A stretch of DNA of 64,000 bases from Epilithonimonas lactis (GCF_900110605.1 NZ_FOFI01000004.1:248001-312000), one strand, 5' to 3'. Counted from the first letter of the stretch, positions 9,287-17,656 are shown. Numbers and translations are program-made. Notes: generated by a model from the sequence alone, not told the origin.

Positions 9287-9496
9287 TTAATCTTTAAATT
9301 CTGCTCCTGCCATAGATGCCAATGACAATAGGATATAAACGAAAATTATAAAAAAGATAGGAATGCAGACCGCAAAAGAAATTACGGAATACTTCTTATC
9401 ATAGTTGGATTTCAATATCTTTTTGACTAGAAAATCGATTCCGTACCAGCCAACAACTAAAAGAGGAATGAAGAAAATGATAAATAAAAAGGTCAT
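9287..9496 (-). CDS. Small two-pass membrane protein
   Basis: A 69-residue protein consisting of two long hydrophobic helices (about residues 1-27 and 40-63) around a basic loop KKILKSNYDKKYS. The size and hairpin shape fit a small integral membrane protein. No family recognised; coding is inferred from the composition and the clean start. Confidence 0.5.
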   Translation of the reverse strand: MTFLFIIFFIPLLVVGWYGIDFLVKKILKSNYDKKYSVISFAVCIPIFFIIFVYILLSLASMAGAEFKD

Positions 9497-9548
9497 CGTG
9501 TTTTAATTTTTTTTGTTTTGATATCGTTCGATTTTTATGATCCGATGT

Positions 9549-10088
9549 CTATTTCCAAACCCAGTTCTCCTCAATATATTCAATTTGATATCGGGAGCAG
9601 AGGTCTTTAAGGTAATTTTTCAGCTCATTGTCGATCTGGTCCTTGGGAAATGTCAGAAAGGTTTCGGTTTTAAGTTTTATAAAAATATTTTCTTGGGTTT
9701 CGGCTATGTACTCAAAATTGGTGTACAAACATTTTGATTCTACAAAGTTATTCTTGGTCTCAAGATAATGGTCTTGGAATGTCATTTTATATTCTAGACC
9801 GATCAGTTTTTTTTGTTCATCGGATCTGGAAAGTTTAGTGAAAAATTTTTTGTAATAGATTTTGAGATACTGTGGAAACAGGAGAAAAGCAATACTTCCG
9901 ACAATAAAAGTGACACCTGCGATCAATTTGTTCGAGAACAGGAAAAGCAAGGTCAGTAACAACATTATTACTCCAAAAAGTATCCTAGTGGTTTTCCTCG
10001 ATTTTTTTATAGGATCTGATTTGGATGCGGAGTATAGTAAACTATCTAAAATATTCTTCTCGGTGAGCGTTAGAACAATTTCTTTCAT
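9549..10088 (-). CDS. YcxB-like membrane protein
   Basis: A 179-residue protein. After about 33 N-terminal residues come two adjacent transmembrane helices (about residues 34-52 and 56-74), then a cytoplasmic domain with a strand pattern (TNFEYIAETQENIFIKLK followed by FLTFPKDQI) like that of the YcxB-like C-terminal domain: a strand, a turn, then a conserved P-K-D near an aromatic. Family members are widespread but of unknown function. It is the first gene of the variable minus-strand series. Confidence 0.6.
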   Translation of the reverse strand: MKEIVLTLTEKNILDSLLYSASKSDPIKKSRKTTRILFGVIMLLLTLLFLFSNKLIAGVTFIVGSIAFLLFPQYLKIYYKKFFTKLSRSDEQKKLIGLEYKMTFQDHYLETKNNFVESKCLYTNFEYIAETQENIFIKLKTETFLTFPKDQIDNELKNYLKDLCSRYQIEYIEENWVWK

Positions 10089-10285
10089 CTTTTGTGCTAA
10101 TTGTGTAGAGCGTTTTACTTTTATTCATTCTGATTCATCAATACTATTCTAAGAAGAAATCTTTAACTAAAATACAAATTTTAACTAAAGACATAACTCA
10201 CATTTTTAACATTCCAAGTTTTTGTTCCAATCATATATTTTTGATTTTTTTTGCTTGGACTGCGCACTCCAACATGATTATAAAT

Positions 10286-10954
10286 CTATCTTCCAATCGC
10301 CTCATTCAAAAACCGATTGAATGGATAGATTTCCTTCAAAACCTTCACCGTATTTTTTACAAAGTTCTTATCCAGAACTTCCTTGTCTGACAAAGGATGG
10401 AACACGGTAAATTGCTTGAATTTGAGATAATCGCCCATTGGATTTTCCTTATCGAAACCTTGTGGAACTTTCACCAATTTTGTGCCTTGCAATTCCAAAA
10501 CATCTTTGAAGGATTTTTTGTTGAGGATTTTCAGGAATGTTTCGCTGTCAGAACTGATGGCTTCACGAATCGCTTTCAGATTTTTTGGTTCTGTCATATA
10601 AACGCCACCTGCGAGAAAAGATTTTCCTTTTTCGAGATGAATGTAATATCCAGCGTGGTTAAGAGTTTTCGGACCTTTTTCTACAAGCGATGCGCCGATG
10701 TTGGTTTTGTAAGGCGTTTTGTCTTTGGAAAATCGCGTGTCTTTGTAAATCCTGAAAATACAATTCTTAGCTTCCAATCTTTCAACGCTTTCATCAAACT
10801 CGGCGACTTCTGCGATGATTTCATTTACCACATTTTCAAAGTTCGCTTTGGCTTCCAGATAGAGCGGTTTGTTTTCATTGAACCATTCTCTGTTGTTATT
10901 GATTTCGAGCGTAGAAAGGAACTTGAGCGTTTCTGGATTGATGGCTGTTGACAT
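10286..10954 (-). CDS. DUF2461 family protein
   Basis: A 222-residue protein with the full DUF2461/TIGR02453 signature: NREWFNENKPLYLEAK at the N-terminus, FRIYKDTRFSKDKTPYKTN in the middle and GGVYMTEPKNLKAIR after it. Length is normal for the family. Members are conserved across bacteria and fungi but have no established biochemical role. The gene is separate from the variable region, with a 196-base gap on its downstream side that holds only two direct TTTAACTAAA copies (10162 and 10180). Confidence 0.9.
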   Translation of the reverse strand: MSTAINPETLKFLSTLEINNNREWFNENKPLYLEAKANFENVVNEIIAEVAEFDESVERLEAKNCIFRIYKDTRFSKDKTPYKTNIGASLVEKGPKTLNHAGYYIHLEKGKSFLAGGVYMTEPKNLKAIREAISSDSETFLKILNKKSFKDVLELQGTKLVKVPQGFDKENPMGDYLKFKQFTVFHPLSDKEVLDKNFVKNTVKVLKEIYPFNRFLNEAIGR

Positions 10955-11002
10955 TGCTTTTCTAATTTTTACTAAAGATACTTAATGTGCAGTAATGAAA
11001 AA

Positions 11003-11137
11003 ACACAAAGGCACAAAAATTAGTTGCAATAAAAAGTTGGAAAAAATAAGGTACTAAGCTTATCTTAAAAAAAACGAAGGTTTCCTAGTGCCTTTAAACC
11101 TATTCTAAAATCCAATTTCCCCTGTGCCTTGGTGTGT
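11003..11137. repeat. Palindromic element with ACACAAAGGCACAAA ends
   Basis: A 135-base stretch starts with ACACAAAGGCACAAA (11003-11017) and ends with the imperfect inverted copy CCTGTGCCTTGGTGTGT (11121-11137). The interior is AT-rich and non-coding. The ends match the outer arms of the GxxExxY cassette at 61725-62423, so this looks like an empty version of the same element. Confidence 0.6.
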
Positions 11138-11144
11138 AACTTAT

Positions 11145-11174
11145 AAAAAAAATCCCGCTCACAGAACGGGATTT
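11145..11174 (-). terminator. Intrinsic terminator of the T9SS gene
   Basis: Perfect 8-bp stem AAATCCCG/CGGGATTT with a 9-base loop, followed on the minus strand by a run of T. It lies just past the stop at 11187. Confidence 0.85.
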
Positions 11175-11186
11175 CAAAATTTTCAA

Positions 11187-12107
11187 TTATTGTTTTACAA
11201 TTTTGGAAGAGTAAGTTTTTCCTTTGTTGTTTTTCAAATTAATGATGTAAACGCCAGCTTTCAATTGTTTCAGATTGATTTCCTCCACATTGCTGAAGTC
11301 GGAAACCTTTTGACCAAGCGTGTTGTAAACTTCGATGGTTGATATTTTTTCACCGTTAGGAAGATTTAATTTTAAAATATCTTTCACTGGATTTGGATAA
11401 AGTTTGATGTTTCCTTTTGTTGCATCATTCACTGCCAAAACTTCATCATTGATTTTGATATTATCATAATAAGCATCTCCGCCATAATTGTTGTGAAGGA
11501 AATTCATTCCATCCAGATTCACTTTGCTGGTGTTGGCAACGGACAAAATTAAGTTGTTGTCCAAGTAATATTTGATAGTCGCTTCGGTGAATTCAATTTT
11601 CAAATTGTACCATCTGTTCACTTGCCAGCTTGCATTTGTAATGGTGTAACCACCAAAATTTAGCTCAGGATAGACGTAGATGTTTCCTCTGTTCTCAAAT
11701 CCAACTGCTGTCACGATATCAAAAACCTCTTCTTCCAAATTTTCGTGATACAGCGCAAATTCAAAGTCAGCGCCGTTTTGGTCAGAAGAGTAGAAGTCGT
11801 AGGAAATGATGGTGTTCTGGTAATCCAAAGCTGGCGAAAAAGATTTCTCGATTCCAAAAATAGGAAACCATTGAGGATCATATTGTGATACAAAAGAATT
11901 TTTGAAAGAGTATGTTCCAGAACTTGCACGTTCGGTCGTTACGATTTGATTTGTCAATGGACCATCACTGGATTCCGTCACGGTCCAACCATTTTGTCCG
12001 TTGATGTCGCCCAAAGTGTATGCTTCCGAAGCTTCAAATGATATATTCTGCTGAGCGAAAGCAACAGATGAAATAAGAGATAGAATTAATAAGTATTTAT
12101 TCTTCAT
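11187..12107 (-). CDS. T9SS type A sorting-domain secreted protein
   Basis: A 306-residue exported protein with a signal peptide (residues 1-18, cleavage after AFAQ) and a C-terminal type A sorting domain of about 75 residues that begins at KLYPNPVKDILKL and ends in SSKIVKQ. The middle is a jelly-roll, LamG-like beta-sandwich; fragments such as NRWYNLKIEF and IKYYLDNNLI are typical of concanavalin-like lectin/glucanase folds. The protein should cross the outer membrane through the type IX system and be anchored or released. It is a single-gene unit with its own terminator. The ligand is unknown. Confidence 0.85.
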   Translation of the reverse strand: MKNKYLLILSLISSVAFAQQNISFEASEAYTLGDINGQNGWTVTESSDGPLTNQIVTTERASSGTYSFKNSFVSQYDPQWFPIFGIEKSFSPALDYQNTIISYDFYSSDQNGADFEFALYHENLEEEVFDIVTAVGFENRGNIYVYPELNFGGYTITNASWQVNRWYNLKIEFTEATIKYYLDNNLILSVANTSKVNLDGMNFLHNNYGGDAYYDNIKINDEVLAVNDATKGNIKLYPNPVKDILKLNLPNGEKISTIEVYNTLGQKVSDFSNVEEINLKQLKAGVYIINLKNNKGKTYSSKIVKQ

Positions 12108-12193
12108 AAAATAAAATTTTTGCCAATGATAAGTAAAATTAAGTTGAAATCAAATGATTAAAACTTGAGTTTTTGTAATAATATCTTTTATAA

Positions 12194-12928
12194 TTAATAC
12201 AGTTTTTGGTCTTTTTCGCAATAAAAACTTGTTCTTTTTCCTTTGCCTATATTTTTCTTGATGACGGTTTGTCCACATTTTGGGCATATCTTTTTGTGAT
12301 AAATTTGCCAATGTTTTTTTAATTCATCTGTTCTTTTCCATTTCAAAAAGTCGAAACTGTAATTTCTGGCCCCTGTTAAAAGTTCGTTCAATTTCTTCAA
12401 AGGCAGATTTCCAACTTCACTTTCGGGATGAACGCCGACTCTGAAAAGGACTTCATTTTTAATGATGTTCCCAACACCAGAGAAAATTTCCTGATTCATC
12501 AAGGCGTCGCAAACCATCATTTTCGGTTCGGCTTTCAGTTTCTTTTTCGTGTTTTTTGGATTCCAATTGTCGCTCATCACATCGGCTTCCCAATCGATGG
12601 TTTTGAGGATATCGTCATCAACCATTTTCACAGAGCAAGTGTAGAAAAGTGCTTTCCCATTTTTGAAATTTAAACCAAGTCTCAAAGATTTGTCGGGTTT
12701 TGTCTGCTCGTCAATTTCATACGAACCAAACATCAGCAAATGAATTTTGACGCTCACTTTATCGAATATCAAATACGTCTGTTTTCCGTAGAGTCGGATT
12801 TCTTTAAGTTTTTTGTTAATGAGCAATTCGTTATCGATGCCGGAGTTTCCAACAGCAGAAACAACTTTTTCTCCCACAAATTTCTGGAGATTTTCTTTCA
12901 TCAACACAATAGTTGGACCTTCTGGCAT
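12194..12928 (-). CDS. Fpg/Nei family DNA glycosylase (endonuclease VIII-like)
   Basis: The start at 12928 is chosen because it places the catalytic Pro2-Glu3 right after Met (MPEGPTIV); an upstream ATG at 12955 would bury it. The 244-residue protein removes oxidised bases and nicks the backbone during base-excision repair. Visible features are the N-terminal P2-E3, the conserved Lys in YGKQTYL (K49), the H2TH region with NQEIFSGVGNIIKNEVL, and a C-terminal zinc finger CPKCG...FYCEKDQ. The last zinc ligand position is Asp (CEKD) rather than Cys, which may be normal in this phylum. It is divergent from dgt. Confidence 0.85.
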   Translation of the reverse strand: MPEGPTIVLMKENLQKFVGEKVVSAVGNSGIDNELLINKKLKEIRLYGKQTYLIFDKVSVKIHLLMFGSYEIDEQTKPDKSLRLGLNFKNGKALFYTCSVKMVDDDILKTIDWEADVMSDNWNPKNTKKKLKAEPKMMVCDALMNQEIFSGVGNIIKNEVLFRVGVHPESEVGNLPLKKLNELLTGARNYSFDFLKWKRTDELKKHWQIYHKKICPKCGQTVIKKNIGKGKRTSFYCEKDQKLY

Positions 12929-12985
12929 GGGTGATTTTTGTGGATAAAAACTCAAATATTATTCCGTTAAAAATAAAATTTGAAG

Positions 12986-12993
12986 TAATTTTG
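12986..12993 (+). promoter_or_regulatory. Candidate -7 element of dgt
   Basis: TAATTTTG matches the Bacteroidetes TAnnTTTG element and ends four bases before the first ATG of dgt, implying a leaderless or very short-leader transcript. No clear TTG at -33 is seen. Confidence 0.4.
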
Positions 12994-12997
12994 AAAA

Positions 12998-14356
12998 ATG
13001 ATGAACTTAAACCAGATTTTTACCAATCAGAGAACGGGAAATAATCCACATACAAAGGCTTCAAGAACTGATTTCCAGAGAGATTTTGACAGAATTATTT
13101 TTTCATCGGCTTTCCGAAGACTTCAAAATAAGACCCAGGTTTTCCCACTTCCTGGAAGTGTTTTTGTACACAACCGTTTGACCCATTCTTTGGAAGTTTC
13201 TTCTGTGGGGAGGAGTTTGGGAAGTATCATAGGAGAGTTCATCCACGATAATTATAAAAAACACCTTACAGAGGATTCCAGAAATTTTTATCTTCATAAC
13301 TTGGGACATGTGATTGCTGCTGCGTGCCTTTGTCACGATGTTGGAAATCCTGCTTTTGGACATTCCGGCGAAGATGCGATTGCAAGCTACTTTGACAGAA
13401 ATGAGAACAATCTGAAGCCCAAATTCAATGAAAAAGAATGGGCTGATCTTGTTAATTTTGAAGGTAATGCAAACGCAATACGAGTTTTAGCGCAGCAGCA
13501 ACAAGGAAAAGACGCTGGCGGAATCCAGTTGACATTTGCCACGCTGGTAAGTATCGCAAAATATCCTTGTGAAGCGATTGCCAGAAAGAAAGGAATCGTG
13601 CACCGGAAGAAATTCGGTTTTTTTCAAAACGAAAAAGATATCTTTTTAGAGATCGCAAGAGGTACAAATCTGATATCAGAAAGTGAAAATCCCCATATTT
13701 TCAAAAGACATCCATTTGTCTGGATGGTAGAGGCGGCCGATGATATCTGTTACAACATCATCGACATGGAAGATGCCCACAGACTGGGAATAGTTTCTAC
13801 GGCAGACTGTAAAAATCTGTTCTTTGAACTGGTCAAATCCGAGACCGACGATATTAAAAAAATTGAAAGTAAACTCGGTTCTATCTCTAATGAAAACGAA
13901 CAGATATCATATCTAAGAGCAAAGGTCATCAATGCTTTGATTAACAAATCTATCGAGCTTTATAAAAGCAATTTTGATAGGATCCTTGCAGGTGATCTGG
14001 ACAAAGGACTTCTGGATATCTATAAATCTGAGAATAAGACCTTACAGGATATCACAAGTTTTTCGGTCGAAAAAATCTATAATCACAAGGCTGTCGTAGA
14101 AATTGAAAATGCTGGCTACAATGTGATGTATGAACTTCTTGATCATTTTATCCCATCAATCCTCAAATCTGAGAATGAAGTCAAATCTTATGATGAAAAA
14201 GCTTTAAAACTTCTTCCGAAACAGTTCTTTTATAAAGAAGGAACAGATTATCAGAAAGTGTTGGGTGTCATAGATTTTGTTTCCGGAATGACAGATAATT
14301 TCGCGACCGATCTTTACAGAAAGATCAAAGGAATTGATATTGGGATGACGATGTAA
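12998..14356 (+). CDS. dgt: Deoxyguanosinetriphosphate triphosphohydrolase (dGTPase)
   Basis: A 452-residue HD-superfamily enzyme that hydrolyses dGTP to deoxyguanosine and tripolyphosphate, helping to balance dNTP pools. Diagnostic features are the N-terminal SRTDFQRDFDRIIFSSAFRR block, the first metal His in NRLTHSLEV (H63) and the HD pair in CHDVGNPAFGHSGE (H113-D114); the second half has NPHIFKRHPFVWMVEAADDI, with the downstream metal Asp. The length is that of the long dGTPase subfamily. Met1 and Met2 are both possible starts. It is divergent from the glycosylase gene and convergent with lipB. Confidence 0.93.
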   Translation: MMNLNQIFTNQRTGNNPHTKASRTDFQRDFDRIIFSSAFRRLQNKTQVFPLPGSVFVHNRLTHSLEVSSVGRSLGSIIGEFIHDNYKKHLTEDSRNFYLHNLGHVIAAACLCHDVGNPAFGHSGEDAIASYFDRNENNLKPKFNEKEWADLVNFEGNANAIRVLAQQQQGKDAGGIQLTFATLVSIAKYPCEAIARKKGIVHRKKFGFFQNEKDIFLEIARGTNLISESENPHIFKRHPFVWMVEAADDICYNIIDMEDAHRLGIVSTADCKNLFFELVKSETDDIKKIESKLGSISNENEQISYLRAKVINALINKSIELYKSNFDRILAGDLDKGLLDIYKSENKTLQDITSFSVEKIYNHKAVVEIENAGYNVMYELLDHFIPSILKSENEVKSYDEKALKLLPKQFFYKEGTDYQKVLGVIDFVSGMTDNFATDLYRKIKGIDIGMTM

Positions 14357-14376
14357 CTATAAATGACGATTGATAG

Positions 14377-14433
14377 GTGATAAATGATTAATCATTATGT
14401 TTTAAAAATCATTTATCAATCATCATTTATCAC
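14377..14433. terminator. AT-rich hairpin between convergent dgt and lipB
   Basis: GTGATAAATGAT (14377-14388) and ATCATTTATCAC (14422-14433) form a perfect 12-bp stem in the 77-base gap between converging stops. It may act as a two-way terminator. Closely similar TCATCATTTAT sequence recurs at 28185-28210. Confidence 0.5.
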
Positions 14434-15147
14434 TTATACAAAAGGTTCACATCCGAAAACATCCGCAAAATGTTTTTTGATCTTATTCTTCACTTCCGCG
14501 TAATCCACTTCCTTTTCAAGTTCTCTTTGCATCGAAGTAACCTGTTTATCGGAGATTCCACAAGGAATGATGTAATCGAAATATTTCATATTGGTATTGA
14601 CATTCAATGCAAAACCATGAATCGTGACCCAGCGTGATGCTTTTACGCCCAACGCACAGATCTTTCTGGCATAAGGTTTTCCGACATCAAACCAAACACC
14701 GGTTTCGCCTGGTGAACGTTCACCTGTCAAGCCATATTCTGCAATTGTTCGGATGATGACTTCTTCCAGATCTCGCATATAGCGGTGGATGTCTGTGTAG
14801 AAATTTTCCAGATCCAAAATAGGGTAGCCGACAACCTGTCCGAAACCGTGATACGTAATATCACCACCACGATTGACTTTGACATAAGTCGCTTCAATCT
14901 CTTTCAGTTTGTTTTCGTTAGCGAGAAGGTTGGATTCGTGTCCGCTTTTTCCCAAAGTGTAAACGTGCGGATGCTCTACAAAAAGCAAATGATTGTCGGT
15001 CGGTTTCAGATTCTCCGGATTTTCGCGATTGTGGATTTTGATGTCCAGATTTTGCTTGAGTAATTCTTCCTGATAGTCCCAAGTTGGCTGATAATCTTTA
15101 ACACCGAGGTCTTGGAACTTTACTTTTTTGTTGATGAGAGAATTCAC
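14434..15147 (-). CDS. lipB: Octanoyl-[ACP]:protein N-octanoyltransferase
   Basis: A 237-residue LipB that moves octanoate from acyl carrier protein to lipoyl domains of 2-oxoacid dehydrogenases and GcvH, the first step of lipoate synthesis. The RGGDITYHGFGQ block, catalytic Lys in ALGVKASRWVTIHG and catalytic Cys in IIPCGISDKQVTSM are present. The usual HGPGQ motif reads HGFGQ here. An N-terminal extension NKKVKFQDLGVKDYQPTWDY is typical of Bacteroidetes LipB. lipA is not in the window. Confidence 0.95.
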   Translation of the reverse strand: MNSLINKKVKFQDLGVKDYQPTWDYQEELLKQNLDIKIHNRENPENLKPTDNHLLFVEHPHVYTLGKSGHESNLLANENKLKEIEATYVKVNRGGDITYHGFGQVVGYPILDLENFYTDIHRYMRDLEEVIIRTIAEYGLTGERSPGETGVWFDVGKPYARKICALGVKASRWVTIHGFALNVNTNMKYFDYIIPCGISDKQVTSMQRELEKEVDYAEVKNKIKKHFADVFGCEPFV

Positions 15148-15204
15148 GTTCGATTGGAATTATTTATACAAATTTACTCATTATTTCATCAAACGACAAG
15201 CCAC

Positions 15205-15227
15205 AAAAAAACCACCCGAAGGTGGTT
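15205..15227 (-). terminator. Intrinsic terminator of the HmuY-like T9SS gene
   Basis: Stem AACCACC/GGTGGTT with tetraloop TTCG on the minus strand and a downstream T run (plus-strand A run at 15205-15210). It lies about 120 bases past the stop at 15346 and before lipB. Confidence 0.8.
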
Positions 15228-15345
15228 CTCATAAAGAATAAAATCTGAAATCGCTACGGTAAATTTCCTTCACAAACACCAGCAGCGAAATGGTGATGGC
15301 ATATGACCTGATATAGATCAATGAAAACTTACCAATGAAATATGA

Positions 15346-16629
15346 CTATTTAACAATTAGCTTTTTGGTTTCTGTCTGTCCTCCGTAAGTGATCTTTACA
15401 ACGTAGACGCCAGAATTAAGTCGATTGAGGTCAACTTCTTGAGCTGAGAATCCTGATTGGTTGGCGATGGCCGTCTCGTAAACTTTCTTGCCAGAAAAAT
15501 CAAATAGCTCAACAGTTCCGTTTTTCGAAGCAGCTTCTTTAACATCAAATAAAATGTTTACTTTTTTATCTTCCTTGGTCGGATTTGGGTAGATCCCGAA
15601 AGTTCCTTTTTTACCGAAATCTGCTACAGCCAAAAGGTTTGTGATATCCTTGTACTTGAAATACATATTTCCTGTTGTTGCACCACCATTTGCAGTAAAG
15701 AACAATCTGTAATACTTACTTCCTTCTTTGATGTAATAAACAATATCTGAATAAACGCCTGTAGTAGGTTTCCAAGAGTGACCGATGGTTGTAATATTTT
15801 TTGAATAAGCCGCGGCAGCAGGTGCTGTAAAAGTTGAAACAGCCTGAGTTTCCGGTTGTACTTTTGCTACAGTCACATTGGGCGATTGGATCACACCAGA
15901 TAATTTATACATCATGATATTGGCATAAAAAGTATAATATCTTGTGAACATCAAATCCCAGTTTGCTTTAGCTGGCTCCAGGTTTGGAACTTTTTCGCCT
16001 GTGTCAAAAGAGAAATAGTTAAAGAATGCATCGTCTGTACCGTTAGCAATGGTTCTTGTTTGCGTGGCATCCCAAGATGTTCCATTCCATTTAGCATATT
16101 TGAAAGTGTATCCAGCAGCATATTCATTAATGAAGAATTTGTAGTAAGTTGTACCATATTCCAAGACGAAAACCACTTTTCCATTCACTTTATGCGTCAC
16201 GATATCATAAGATCCCCAGCCAAAGTTAAGTCCTGTTGCAGGCAATAATGTGGCAGCATCAAAAGAGCCATCCTGAATTCTTTCCGTTTGGTCAGGATTG
16301 TAAAGTGGCGCTCCCCAATTGGCCTTGTCTGCTGGAGTAACCGTATCAAATGCTGCAGGATCAGCAGAAACCTGGTAGGTTACAACGCTTGTAGCATCAT
16401 TCACCTTGATCCCGAAGTCCATTGCGCTATTTCTGTAAAATGCGATATCCCAGCCAGTCGCAGGTTGTGAAATGATGTTGTTTGCAGAAAGGTCGAAGAA
16501 GACTCTATTCGAATAATTAGGGCCAGTTGTAAGGTCAACTTGGGTGTATCCGTTCTCGTCGGTCTGTGACAATACGGTTTGGTTCACAGTGAAAGCAAGT
16601 AGACTTGCCAAAAGTAGTTTTGTTTTCAT
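15346..16629 (-). CDS. HmuY-like heme-binding protein with T9SS sorting domain
   Basis: A 427-residue secreted protein: signal peptide (cleavage near VLSQ), a region of about 310 residues that aligns by eye with the lipoprotein HmuY at 19810, and a C-terminal T9SS domain from GIYPNPTKED to the final KKLIVK. Shared anchors are FDLSANN...WDIAFYR against IDLSSEQ...WDLGFYS, NLEPAKANWDLMFTR against NIQPEASKWDLGFTV, and a closing YYRLFF...MYFKYK against FFKLRF...FPQFEYK. HmuY binds heme at the cell surface. Here a T9SS tail replaces the lipid anchor, suggesting a released hemophore. It has the duplicated operator module upstream. Heme binding is inferred. Confidence 0.75.
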   Translation of the reverse strand: MKTKLLLASLLAFTVNQTVLSQTDENGYTQVDLTTGPNYSNRVFFDLSANNIISQPATGWDIAFYRNSAMDFGIKVNDATSVVTYQVSADPAAFDTVTPADKANWGAPLYNPDQTERIQDGSFDAATLLPATGLNFGWGSYDIVTHKVNGKVVFVLEYGTTYYKFFINEYAAGYTFKYAKWNGTSWDATQTRTIANGTDDAFFNYFSFDTGEKVPNLEPAKANWDLMFTRYYTFYANIMMYKLSGVIQSPNVTVAKVQPETQAVSTFTAPAAAAYSKNITTIGHSWKPTTGVYSDIVYYIKEGSKYYRLFFTANGGATTGNMYFKYKDITNLLAVADFGKKGTFGIYPNPTKEDKKVNILFDVKEAASKNGTVELFDFSGKKVYETAIANQSGFSAQEVDLNRLNSGVYVVKITYGGQTETKKLIVK

Positions 16630-16656
16630 TTATTTGAAATTATTAAAATCTGTTAT

Positions 16657-16702
16657 TTAGAATTATTCTACAAAACTATACAATTGTTTTTAATTATTCT
16701 AA
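16657..16702 (-). promoter_or_regulatory. Paired iron-type operators over the promoter of the HmuY-like gene
   Basis: Two 7-1-7 inverted repeats, TTAGAAT-T-ATTCTAC (16657-16671) and TTTTAAT-T-ATTCTAA (16688-16702), start 31 bases apart. Their layout resembles Fur boxes. A minus-strand TAGTTTTG (16671-16678), a TAnnTTTG -7 element, touches the proximal site, so a bound repressor would cover the promoter. The same arrangement recurs at 17611-17656. Confidence 0.65.
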
Positions 16703-16762
16703 ATAAGATTTAATTAATTAAGTTGATAAAAATCATCTAAAAAGATAAAAGCTGTCTAGTTC

Positions 16763-16800
16763 AAAAAAAAACTTCTCAAGGTAGTTCCCTGAGAAGCTTT
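16763..16800 (-). terminator. Intrinsic terminator of the T9SS adhesin-like gene
   Basis: CTTCTCA (16772-16778) and TGAGAAG (16790-16796) form the stem, with a minus-strand T run of nine (plus A run 16763-16771), just after the stop at 16841. Confidence 0.85.
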
Positions 16801-16840
16801 TATATGCATTATCTGACCAAAAAGGTCAAAACCAAATCTT

Positions 16841-17581
16841 TTACTTAATAAATTTAGATTTTGTGATCTTACCCTCATTGTTTTCTATTGCAATGATGTA
16901 AACGCCATTGCTCAGCCTGGAAACATCCAATTTGTTTTGAGTTGGAGCTTCATTAGCAACTAGATTTCCACTTGCACTGTAAATTTTTACATTACTGATC
17001 TTAGCATCATTCAAGAAATTGATTTGATTGTTTTTTACAACAAACTGTACTGGTTTTGCTGCTGCGAAATTGGACGCTGATAAACTTTCTCCAAAAACAA
17101 CATTGTCTACTTGCAATGCAGCGTGAACAGTAGATGGCTGAAATTTGAATGCAATGTACTTAGCTGAAGAAGCAGGTACACTGTACGTCAATGTAGCTGC
17201 GCTGGTCGTCAAAGTAACTGCGGGAGATATTGCAACAAATGTGGAAACATCGGTTGGATTTGCAAGCGTACCAACCTGTATAGTGCCTGCACCGCCAGAT
17301 CCAGTAGACACCTGAGCATCAAATTTCAAAGTTTGAGAACCATTTAGGATCGCTAATTCCGGAGTAATGATATATGTAGGATTTGTCACATCGAACAAAC
17401 TGTAGCTTTGTGCATATTGACCTTGGATAAAGTATGCATAAGGATAAGTACGATTGGATGTCCAACCATTTTGAGGGAAGTTCTGTTGAGTGAATCCTGA
17501 GAAATCTTCGTTGATAGATGTTAACTGAGCGTTTGCTACAACTGCGAACAGAGATGCGGCCAAAAATAGTTTTGCTTTCAT
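16841..17581 (-). CDS. T9SS type A protein with choice-of-anchor J/cleaved-adhesin domain
   Basis: A 246-residue exported protein: signal peptide (cleavage after VVANA), a beta-sandwich domain with the pattern NEDFSGF...FPQNGW and a later LQVDNVVFGE, typical of cleaved-adhesin/choice-of-anchor J modules, and a short T9SS C-terminal domain (NVKIYSASGNLV to KSKFIK). It is divergently transcribed from the TonB receptor and shares its control region, so it is probably iron-regulated with the heme genes. A role in capturing a heme carrier protein is possible but not shown. Confidence 0.75.
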   Translation of the reverse strand: MKAKLFLAASLFAVVANAQLTSINEDFSGFTQQNFPQNGWTSNRTYPYAYFIQGQYAQSYSLFDVTNPTYIITPELAILNGSQTLKFDAQVSTGSGGAGTIQVGTLANPTDVSTFVAISPAVTLTTSAATLTYSVPASSAKYIAFKFQPSTVHAALQVDNVVFGESLSASNFAAAKPVQFVVKNNQINFLNDAKISNVKIYSASGNLVANEAPTQNKLDVSRLSNGVYIIAIENNEGKITKSKFIK

Positions 17582-17610
17582 AATTGATATTATTAAACTT
17601 AAATTGTTAT

Positions 17611-17656
17611 TTAGAATTATTCTACAAAAGTACGAAATTGTTTTTAATGATTCTAA
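17611..17656. promoter_or_regulatory. Divergent heme-locus control region with paired iron-type operators
   Basis: TTAGAAT-T-ATTCTAC (17611-17625) and TTTTAAT-G-ATTCTAA (17642-17656) again start 31 bases apart. A minus-strand TACTTTTG (17625-17632) serves the adhesin-like gene. For the receptor on the plus strand, a weaker TATCTTCG (17666-17673) lies just before the start. The two sites could bind a Fur-type repressor and control both directions. Confidence 0.65.

Noticed and set aside
10089..10285. Two TTTAACTAAA direct repeats as a regulator site
   Set aside because: They lie downstream of one gene's stop and far from any start on either strand, with no promoter element.
12194..12300. Zinc-finger defect making the DNA glycosylase inactive
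   Set aside because: The last ligand position is Asp (CEKD), but I believe this form occurs in related Bacteroidetes proteins and the rest of the enzyme is intact, so it is noted only in the annotation.
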